Positions 7,544-12,721 of a stretch of DNA of 12,721 nt are shown in pieces (the stretch's first letter is position 1; each line of letters opens with the position of its first letter). Source of the DNA: an uncultured Bacilli bacterium (GTDB lineage: Bacteria > Bacillota_I > Bacilli_A > ML615J-28 > CAG-698); contig CANQVW010000033.1 in assembly GCA_947627395.1 (NCBI GenBank), forward strand, positions 1-12,721, given 5' to 3'. The translations under genes were made by a program, and so were the position numbers. The notes under the pieces are model-generated. The model was given only the letters and a program-made list of their open reading frames with translations, was not told the origin of the DNA and searched no databases.

Positions 7544-7664
7544 GAATAGTTGATAAATTATTAAGTTACAATGACAGAAGTATATTAGAATCTAGTAAAA
7601 ATATCCCTGCATGCCAGATTTTTTCAATCTAAAATGATATAATTCTATAAATAGTAAATATAGG

Positions 7665-7678
7665 ATTGTATATACAAT
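7665..7678. repeat. Perfect 14-bp palindrome before the methyltransferase remnant
   Basis: ATTGTATATACAAT is perfectly symmetrical and lies 15 bases before the GTG that opens the methyltransferase remnant. It could be an old operator, or chance in AT-rich DNA. Confidence 0.3.
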
Positions 7679-7692
7679 AGAGATATGAAATA

Positions 7693-8375
7693 GTGAAAAT
7701 AATAAGTTTATTTTTAAAATATAGAGAATTAGATTTAGACTTTGAAAAAGCAGTTAAAAACATTTATAATCTTCTTGAAGAAGGATATAATGCTACATTA
7801 ACAGAAATGAATACAAAAGATTATGGAGTAGCTCAAGAAAGAAAAAGAATCTTTTATATAGGCTTTAGAAATGATTAAAAATTGATTTTAATTTCCCAAT
7901 TGAATCTACTAAGATGATAATCAAAAATGAACACTAAAAAATGTAATCTAGGATTTGCAAGGGACAGCTGTTCCATAGGATGATAAAAATCATCATAATA
8001 CACAAGCTATTAATAATAATGAATATTTTCAAGGAAAGTATTCACCTATTTTTATGAGTAGGAATAGAGTTAAATTCTAGAATGAACAAGCATATACAAT
8101 ACAAGCATGTACATACAAGCATCAGAAAGACAATGTCAACTACCTCCTCATGTATCAAAAATGGAAAAATAGAAAAGGATAAATATAGATTTTTAGAAGG
8201 TAAAGAAAATTTATATAGAAGAATGACTGTAAGAAAAGTATCTAGAATACAAGGATTTCCTGATGATTTTGAATTTGTTTAGGATGATGTTAACAGGGAT
8301 TATAAAATGATAGGAAATGCTGTTCCAGTTCATTTGTCATTTGAAACAGCTAATAGTATTAAAAAACATTTATAG
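7693..8375 (+). pseudogene. M.HaeIII-like DNA (cytosine-5-)-methyltransferase, internally deleted and frameshifted
   Basis: GTG 7693 opens KIISLFLKYRELDLDFEKA, an altered motif I (family: ISLFSGAGGLDLGFEKA). This is fused directly to the motif VIII region: LLEEGYNATLTEMNTKDYGV, then AQERKRIFYIGFRND. The frame stops at 7876-7878. Pieces of the target-recognition region follow in other frames: DLQGTAVP, then EYFQGKYSPIFMSRNRVKF and NEQAYTIQA, with stops at 8008-8010 and 8079-8081. Then come YRRMTVRKVSRIQGFPDDFE (motif IX), a TAG at 8281-8283, and YKMIGNAVPVHLSFE (motif X) up to TAG 8373-8375. These segments closely resemble remembered M.HaeIII blocks, so the ancestor probably methylated GGCC. 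The deletion removed motif IV (catalytic PC) and motif VI (ENV), so no activity is possible. Intact versions have about 330 residues. Confidence 0.88.
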
Positions 8376-8384
8376 AAGCATTAT

Positions 8385-8410
8385 AAATGAATTAGTTTTA
8401 GATTCATTTT
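8385..8410 (+). terminator. Weak candidate terminator after the methyltransferase remnant
   Basis: An 8-bp stem, AAATGAAT (8385-8392) with ATTCATTT (8402-8409), has a 9-base loop and ends in four T residues. It lies just after the remnant's final TAG. The stem is AT-rich, so termination would be inefficient. Confidence 0.35.
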
Positions 8411-8457
8411 AATATATTAGTGAAATAATTATATATTATTTAAGGAGTTGAATCATA

Positions 8458-9072
8458 ATGAATATATTTCAAATCATATCGACTATTTTATTAAGTTTAT
8501 TTTATATGATGTATTTTATTAATATATGTCGAATGAAAATAAAGCAGATTCACTTTTTTTCTTTAGGTAAGAAAAAAGAATTCAAAAAAACAATGATCAT
8601 TGAAAGAATACTTATCGTATCCTGCATAATTACTTTGATGATACAAATATATAGCATTATAATCAATGAAAATACTTATATTATGAATCTTCCAAATTGG
8701 ATTCGAATAGGTGGTTTAATCATCCTGTTTTTAGGAAATATGATGTTCTTATTCAGTTTAATCACCATGAAAGATAATTTAAAAATTGGAATTTATGAAA
8801 AGGAAGAAGTAAAACTAATAGATTATGGAATTTATTCCTTCAGTCGTAATCCTTATTATTTAGGATTTTATTTACTTTATATTGGTTTTATAATTGTATT
8901 TCCTAATGTACTAAATATCATTTTTTCAATAATATCTATTGTTTTTATTAGTAAAGAAATAAAGCAAGAAGAAGGGTTTTTATTTGAAAAATTAAATGAT
9001 ACTTATATAGATTATAAAAATAAAGTTAATCGATATATAACACTTTATAAAAAGAAAAATAAATCATTATAA
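8458..9072 (+). CDS. Integral membrane methyltransferase, ICMT/PEMT-like
   Basis: The product has 204 residues; AAGGAG (8442-8447) sets the ATG. The C-terminal half carries the ICMT/PEMT signature: GIYSFSRNPYYLG (124-136), E171-E172 after a hydrophobic segment, then a Y-I-D-YKNKVNRY tail (183-193). In this superfamily the RNPxYxG and EE motifs form the S-adenosylmethionine site. The N-terminal half has membrane helices near 5-25, 45-70 and 80-102, with another after 134. Eukaryotic ICMT methylates isoprenylcysteine and PEMT methylates phosphatidylethanolamine; bacterial homologues such as this one mostly have unknown small-molecule or lipid substrates. The gene stands alone between a decayed methyltransferase and the pot operon, so context does not name a substrate. 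It looks intact and of normal length. Confidence 0.8.
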   Translation: MNIFQIISTILLSLFYMMYFINICRMKIKQIHFFSLGKKKEFKKTMIIERILIVSCIITLMIQIYSIIINENTYIMNLPNWIRIGGLIILFLGNMMFLFSLITMKDNLKIGIYEKEEVKLIDYGIYSFSRNPYYLGFYLLYIGFIIVFPNVLNIIFSIISIVFISKEIKQEEGFLFEKLNDTYIDYKNKVNRYITLYKKKNKSL

Positions 9073-9168
9073 TTCTATTTAAAGAATTTATTCATACAGA
9101 ATTCTATCACATTTAACCTCAGTCAAAAGGTATACAATCACTACAAACGATTAATACTTTTTAAATAC

Positions 9169-9200
9169 AAAGGACAATCTAAATAAAAGGTTGTCCTTTT
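9169..9200 (+). terminator. Intrinsic terminator after the membrane methyltransferase gene
   Basis: A 9-bp stem, AAAGGACAA (9169-9177) with TTGTCCTTT (9191-9199), has a 13-base loop and a short T run ending at 9200. It separates the 8458-9072 gene from the pot operon. No gene lies in the 9073-9363 interval. Confidence 0.75.
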
Positions 9201-9237
9201 AAGTTAGGGATAAATGATAAATAGTTTTTCTTTTTTC

Positions 9238-9266
9238 TTGCATTTTATAGCGAAAAATGGTAAAAT
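9238..9266 (+). promoter_or_regulatory. Upstream candidate promoter of the pot operon
   Basis: TTGCAT (9238-9243) and TAAAAT (9261-9266) are 17 bases apart, with TGG directly before the -10 (extended -10). It would give a leader of about 90 bases running through the two palindromes downstream. Confidence 0.45.
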
Positions 9267-9284
9267 ATTTTCGTTTATTATTAC

Positions 9285-9299
9285 TAAACAAAAAGTTTA
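9285..9299. promoter_or_regulatory. Operator candidate 1 (TAAAC-N5-GTTTA)
   Basis: The inverted repeat TAAAC (9285-9289) and GTTTA (9295-9299) has an A5 spacer; with flanking C and G the symmetry extends to 17 bp. It occupies the -35 region of the downstream promoter. The same arrangement recurs at 9316-9330. It is probably bound by the XRE regulator encoded just downstream. Confidence 0.55.
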
Positions 9300-9307
9300 G
9301 CATGTTT

Positions 9308-9316
9308 TGGTATAAT
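9308..9316 (+). promoter_or_regulatory. Main candidate promoter of the pot operon (extended -10)
   Basis: TGGTATAAT (9308-9316) is an extended -10 element with consensus TATAAT (9311-9316). No good -35 exists at the usual distance, where operator candidate 1 lies. Transcription would start near 9322-9324, inside operator candidate 2. Confidence 0.65.
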
Positions 9317-9330
9317 AAACTTATAGTTTA
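9316..9330. promoter_or_regulatory. Operator candidate 2 (TAAAC-N5-GTTTA)
   Basis: TAAAC (9316-9320) and GTTTA (9326-9330) have the spacer TTATA. The half-sites and spacing are identical to those at 9285-9299, with centres 31 bp apart, about three helical turns. It begins on the last base of the -10 and covers the expected start site, so bound protein should block transcription. Confidence 0.55.
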
Positions 9331-9352
9331 CAATACTAAAACTATTGTATTG
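9331..9352 (+). repeat. Inverted repeat in the leader next to the ribosome site
   Basis: CAATAC (9331-9336) and GTATTG (9347-9352) are separated by 10 bases, the second arm ending on the first G of the ribosome site GGAGG. An overlapping repeat pairs ATAGTTT (9323-9329) with AAACTAT (9339-9345). It could form a leader hairpin that limits access to the ribosome site, or serve as another protein site. Confidence 0.35.
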
Positions 9353-9363
9353 GAGGTGATAGC

Positions 9364-9897
9364 ATGGAAATTGGACTAAAAATCAAAAGATTAAGAACCT
9401 TTCTTGGACTGACGCAAGAAGAATTAGCAGATCGATGTGAATTAACTAAAGGGTATATTTCACAATTAGAAAATGATCTAACAGAACCCTCTATAAGTAC
9501 TTTAGAAGATATTTTACTAGCTTTAGGAACCAATTTTAAAGAATTTTTTAGTGATGAAGAGGAAGAAAATATCATCTTTACAGTAGAAGATTATTTTATA
9601 AAAGAAAGTCCTAATGAAAAAATAACATGGCTTGTTTATAATAGTCAAAAAAATGAAATGGAGCCTATCTTAATTGAGTTAGCCGAAAATCATAGCACTG
9701 AATTAGATTTACCACATGAAGGACAAGAATTTGGTTATGTATTAGAAGGAGAAATAGAAGTATTTTTAGGAAATAAATCTTATCCATGCAAAGCTGGAGA
9801 AACATTTTATTACACATCTAACAAAAATCATTATATTAAAAATATATATCCGGGTGTATCAAAAATTATATGGGTGTCTAGTCCACCTAACTTTTAG
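9364..9897 (+). CDS. XRE-family regulator with C-terminal cupin, PuuR-like; probable pot operon regulator
   Basis: The product has 177 residues; the start is set by GGAGGTGAT (9352-9360). Residues about 1-65 are an XRE helix-turn-helix (IKRLRTFLGLTQEELADRCE, recognition helix region LTKGYISQLEN, then PSISTLEDILLALG). Residues about 100-175 are a small cupin_2 domain (FGYVLEGEIEVFLG, KAGETFYYTSNKNHYIKN), which in this architecture senses a small molecule. The family includes PuuR of E. coli and the first gene of many Bacillota potABCD operons, so polyamine-responsive repression is the best inference. Its stop TAG (9895-9897) overlaps the potA ribosome site, so both lie on one transcript and the regulator probably controls its own synthesis through the palindromes at 9285-9330. 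It is intact and of usual length. Confidence 0.88.
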   Translation: MEIGLKIKRLRTFLGLTQEELADRCELTKGYISQLENDLTEPSISTLEDILLALGTNFKEFFSDEEEENIIFTVEDYFIKESPNEKITWLVYNSQKNEMEPILIELAENHSTELDLPHEGQEFGYVLEGEIEVFLGNKSYPCKAGETFYYTSNKNHYIKNIYPGVSKIIWVSSPPNF

Positions 9898-9906
9898 GAG
9901 TTGAAA

Positions 9907-11421
9907 ATGCAAGAACAAAAAGATATCATTATAGAATTAAAAAATGTAACTAAAGAATATGATGGAGTAACTGTAGTTGATCATTTTAATTTAGCCATCC
10001 GAAAAGGTCAATTTGTTACTTTTTTAGGTCCAAGTGGTTGTGGAAAAACAACGACACTAAGAATGATTGCGGGATTTGAACTGGCAACCAGTGGTGAAAT
10101 TTTATTAGGTGGAAAAGATATATCACAAATACCACCTCATAAAAGACCCATTAATACTGTTTTTCAACGATATGCATTATTCCCTCATTTAGATGTCTAT
10201 GACAATATTGCCTTTGGTTTAAAATTAAAGAAAATTCCTGATGAACATAAGAAAGATAAAAACGGAGAACCTAAACTTCGCCATTTAACAAAATCTGAAA
10301 TTGATAAAAAGGTCATGAATGCTTTAAAAGTCGTTGATTTGGAAGAATTTGAATCTAGAGATGTGACTACATTATCAGGAGGGCAGCAACAAAGAGTTGC
10401 TATTGCTAGAGCGATTGTTAATGAGCCTGAAATCTTACTTTTAGATGAGCCTTTAGGGGCATTAGACTTAAAAATGAGAAAAGAAATGCAAATTGAATTA
10501 AAAGAAATGCACAAGAAATTAGGAATTACTTTTATTTATGTTACCCATGACCAAGAAGAGGCGCTAACAATGTCAGATGTCATTGTGGTTATGAAGGATG
10601 GTATGATCCAACAAGTTGGTGAACCCAAAGCCATTTATGATGAACCGATTAATACATTTGTTGCTGACTTTATTGGGGAAAGTAATATTTATAGTGGAAC
10701 GATTCTTGATGATAATCATGTTTCATTTTTAAATCATTCTTTTGAATGTGTTGATCATTTTCCAAAAAATGAAAAAGTAGATGTTGTCCTTCGTCCTGAA
10801 GATATTTTCTTAATGGAAGAAGGAAAAGGAATGGTGGATGGGAAATTAGTTGCAAAAGTATTTAAAGGAATCTATTATGAATATACCATGATGGTCGGTA
10901 AAAATGAAGTCATTATTCAAGATACTCAAAATCTTGAAATTGATTGTATGGCAAGTATTTTCATTAAACCATTTGATATTCATATTATGCATAAAGAATT
11001 TGTAAGTAACATTTATGATGGATACATTGATAAAAGGAACAATGTCGTTTTTGCAGGGGGTAAATTTGAGTGCGATGTAACCTCTTTAATTCCAGGAACA
11101 ACATTAGATGAGGAAGGTTACTTAGTCCAACAAGATGGAACAAAATATGATTTAAATGATGCTGATGTAAAAATTGAAGTTGGATTAAAAGATATCGAAA
11201 TTATTGATAATGAAGAAGATGGTGCAGTAGCTGGAGAAATTGTTTCCATTATTTATAAGGGAGATCATTATCAAATTATAATTCGTACAGAAGAAGATGA
11301 AGATTTTGTTGTAGATACAGAATGGACATGGAATGAAAATGATAAAGTTTCCATTCAAATTCCAAAAGAGAAAATTCATATGACATTAACAAAAGAGGCA
11401 AAAGAATATGTCGTTGAATAA
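9907..11421 (+). CDS. potA: Spermidine/putrescine ABC transporter ATP-binding protein, extended form
   Basis: ATG 9907 is 6 bases after AGGAG (9896-9900); the in-frame TTG at 9901 abuts that site and is too close. The product has 504 residues, longer than the usual 350-380. The ATPase domain shows Walker A GPSGCGKTT (41-49), Q87, signature LSGGQQQR (156-163), Walker B ILLLDEP with D180 and E181, D-loop LGALD, and switch H214. A charged insert (IPDEHKKDKNGEPKLRHL) lies between the Q-loop and the signature. LRPEDI (295-300) leads into a TOBE-like segment (about 310-365). A further 140 residues follow, ending in what looks like a second TOBE-like repeat (about 439-497). PotA energises import through PotB and PotC with the binding protein PotD. 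The last 14 bases overlap potB. All catalytic residues are present. Confidence 0.92.
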   Translation: MQEQKDIIIELKNVTKEYDGVTVVDHFNLAIRKGQFVTFLGPSGCGKTTTLRMIAGFELATSGEILLGGKDISQIPPHKRPINTVFQRYALFPHLDVYDNIAFGLKLKKIPDEHKKDKNGEPKLRHLTKSEIDKKVMNALKVVDLEEFESRDVTTLSGGQQQRVAIARAIVNEPEILLLDEPLGALDLKMRKEMQIELKEMHKKLGITFIYVTHDQEEALTMSDVIVVMKDGMIQQVGEPKAIYDEPINTFVADFIGESNIYSGTILDDNHVSFLNHSFECVDHFPKNEKVDVVLRPEDIFLMEEGKGMVDGKLVAKVFKGIYYEYTMMVGKNEVIIQDTQNLEIDCMASIFIKPFDIHIMHKEFVSNIYDGYIDKRNNVVFAGGKFECDVTSLIPGTTLDEEGYLVQQDGTKYDLNDADVKIEVGLKDIEIIDNEEDGAVAGEIVSIIYKGDHYQIIIRTEEDEDFVVDTEWTWNENDKVSIQIPKEKIHMTLTKEAKEYVVE

Positions 11422-12211
11422 ATTTCGCTTTAAAAGAAAATATTTGTCGATTCCCTATTTATTATTTTCTATCTTCTTTGTGATTGCTCCCTTAATTTTA
11501 ATTGTTTACTATGCTTTTACGGATAAAAATGGTCACTTTTCATTTGAAAATATTGGTGAATTTTTTAGTAGCAGTGGTAATTTTAGTGTTTTAGTGGTGA
11601 GTATTTTAATTGGTGAAGCCAATACGATTATTTGTTTATTGATTGGTTATCCAATTGCGATGTTACTCTCTAAGAAAAAATATAACAAAAGTTATGTTAC
11701 TGTTTTGTTATTTATTATGCCAATGTGGATTAACTTTGTTTTAAGAACAGCAGCAACCAGAGAACTTCTTCGTTGGATTGGAATTGATGGAGGAAAGTAT
11801 CCTTATGTTGCAACCATTATTGGGATGGTATATAATTATTTGCCTTTTGTCATTTTACCTCTTTATTCAACCATGTTAAAGATGGATAAAAATCAAATTG
11901 AAGCTTCTTATGACTTAGGAGCTAACAAAGTTCAAACTTTCTTTAAAACCATTATTCCAATGACCATGCCTGGAATTGTCAGTGCAGCGACGATGGTATT
12001 TATGCCTACTATGTCTAGTTATGTCATCAGTGATATCATGGGAGAAAGAAATATTACACTAATTGGAAATTTAATTAATCTAAACTTCGAACAAGGTTTA
12101 TGGAATATTGGAAGTTTCTATGCTTTAATTATCCTTGCTTTAATTGGTTTAAGTGTTGTCTTGTTTAAAGATGTGGAAAAAGCAGGAGATGCTCGAGGTG
12201 GATTATGGTAA
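11408..12211 (+). CDS. potB: Spermidine/putrescine ABC transporter permease
   Basis: The product has 267 residues, a usual length. ATG 11408 follows AGAGG (11394-11398) and overlaps the end of potA by 14 bases in another frame, a sign of translational coupling. About six membrane helices are visible, the first near 13-35. The EAA loop that docks on the ATPase is EASYDLGANKVQTFFKTIIP, starting at E165. GNLINLNFEQ between the last helices is typical of PotB. With PotC it forms the membrane channel for polyamines. Its last seven bases overlap the start of potC. Nothing is missing. Confidence 0.93.
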   Translation: MSLNKFRFKRKYLSIPYLLFSIFFVIAPLILIVYYAFTDKNGHFSFENIGEFFSSSGNFSVLVVSILIGEANTIICLLIGYPIAMLLSKKKYNKSYVTVLLFIMPMWINFVLRTAATRELLRWIGIDGGKYPYVATIIGMVYNYLPFVILPLYSTMLKMDKNQIEASYDLGANKVQTFFKTIIPMTMPGIVSAATMVFMPTMSSYVISDIMGERNITLIGNLINLNFEQGLWNIGSFYALIILALIGLSVVLFKDVEKAGDARGGLW

Positions 12212-12721
12212 AGAAAATCATTGGTAAAAGTTATATTTACTTGATTTTACTATTCATGTATTTGCCTATTTTTTTGTTAATTGTCTTTAGTTTTACAGAT
12301 ACAAATGGAATAGGAAACTGGAATGGATTTACTTTCGAGGTTTATAAAAAGTTATTCCAAGATAAAGAAATCTTACATGTTTTAAAAAACACGATTTTGG
12401 TTGCCCTTGTTTCTAGTCTTATTTCCACAATCCTAGGCACCATGGCTGCGATTGGAATGCATTATAGTGGGAAGAAAACCAGAAAATTATTAGATGGAGT
12501 GACACAAATATCCGTTGTGAATGCGGAAATTGTAACAGCAATTTCTCTAACTTTGTTATTTGTATTCATTGCATCCGTTTTACATATTGATCATTTCTTT
12601 GGATTTACAACACTGATTATTGGACATGTCGTTTTAACCGTTCCTTTTGTAATTTTAAATGTCACACCTAAATTGAAGCAAATGGATCCCAACATGTACG
12701 AAGCTGCTTTGGATTTAGGAG
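12205..12721 (+). CDS. potC: Spermidine/putrescine ABC transporter permease, cut by the window end
   Basis: ATG 12205 lies within the end of potB (ATGGTAA overlap) with AGGTGG at 12196-12201. The visible 172 residues begin MVKKIIGKSYIYLILLFMYL, then LPIFLLIVFSFTDTNG, the usual PotC first helix and FS-x-T-x-N motif. Further helices lie near 56-80, 104-124 and 135-155. The sequence ends inside the EAA loop (MYEAALDLG), so roughly 90 residues are missing beyond the edge. PotC pairs with PotB. The gene for the binding protein PotD is expected next, outside this window. Confidence 0.92.
   Translation, partial: MVKKIIGKSYIYLILLFMYLPIFLLIVFSFTDTNGIGNWNGFTFEVYKKLFQDKEILHVLKNTILVALVSSLISTILGTMAAIGMHYSGKKTRKLLDGVTQISVVNAEIVTAISLTLLFVFIASVLHIDHFFGFTTLIIGHVVLTVPFVILNVTPKLKQMDPNMYEAALDLG

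Noticed and set aside
9901..9906. TTG 9901 as the potA start
   Set aside because: It directly abuts AGGAG with no spacing; ATG 9907 has normal spacing and gives the usual N-terminus.
10197..10514. Minus-strand 105-codon frame inside potA
   Set aside because: Antisense to the conserved ATPase motifs and with shadow-like composition.
1..12721. CRISPR array, insertion-sequence ends or Mollicute code (TGA as Trp)
   Set aside because: No spaced direct repeats or paired terminal repeats were seen. TGA appears as an interruption only in decayed or frameshifted genes, and the intact genes use TGG for Trp.

Overview
The window is very AT-rich and uses the standard bacterial code: UGG is the Trp codon and the intact genes end in TAA or TAG. 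It has Bacillota-style GGAGG ribosome binding sites, sigma-A promoters and a tRNA with encoded CCA. Gene content (a potABC operon behind an XRE-cupin regulator, a long PotA, decayed mobile genes) suggests a low-GC gut-type Bacillota near Erysipelotrichia/Turicibacter or the Mollicute border. That placement is inference from composition and protein style, not a search.

Layout. (1) 94-262: a complete tRNA-Ser(GCU) unit with its own promoter and terminator. (2) 299-2180: a gene graveyard. It holds a small zinc-ribbon gene with a probable frameshift at its start, a broken AlbA_2/Schlafen-type gene, a multiply frameshifted accessory-element gene, and a minus-strand fragment that still has a promoter and ribosome binding sites. 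(3) 2227-4065: an intact gene for an unusual VanZ-family membrane protein, with promoter and terminator. An Ig-like ectodomain of roughly 370 residues sits between its first and second membrane helices. (4) 4104-7214: an intact 985-residue DUF262-DUF1524 (GmrSD-like) defence protein with extra C-terminal modules. (5) 7341-8375: more decay, namely an AAA ATPase remnant and an M.HaeIII-like cytosine-5 DNA methyltransferase reduced to motif I joined to motifs VIII-X. (6) 8458-9200: an ICMT/PEMT-like membrane methyltransferase with terminator. (7) 9238 to the window end: a polyamine-uptake operon of XRE-cupin regulator, potA, potB and potC. Its genes are tightly packed or overlapping, and potC runs off the edge.

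How it fits together. The pot genes form one transcription unit that should import spermidine/putrescine. Its promoter region carries two matched TAAAC-N5-GTTTA palindromes 31 bp apart, the best candidate operator for the encoded regulator. The DUF262-DUF1524 gene looks like the surviving member of a decayed defence island, since its methyltransferase and ATPase neighbours are dead. The ordinary chromosome seems to resume at the methyltransferase-like gene and the pot operon.
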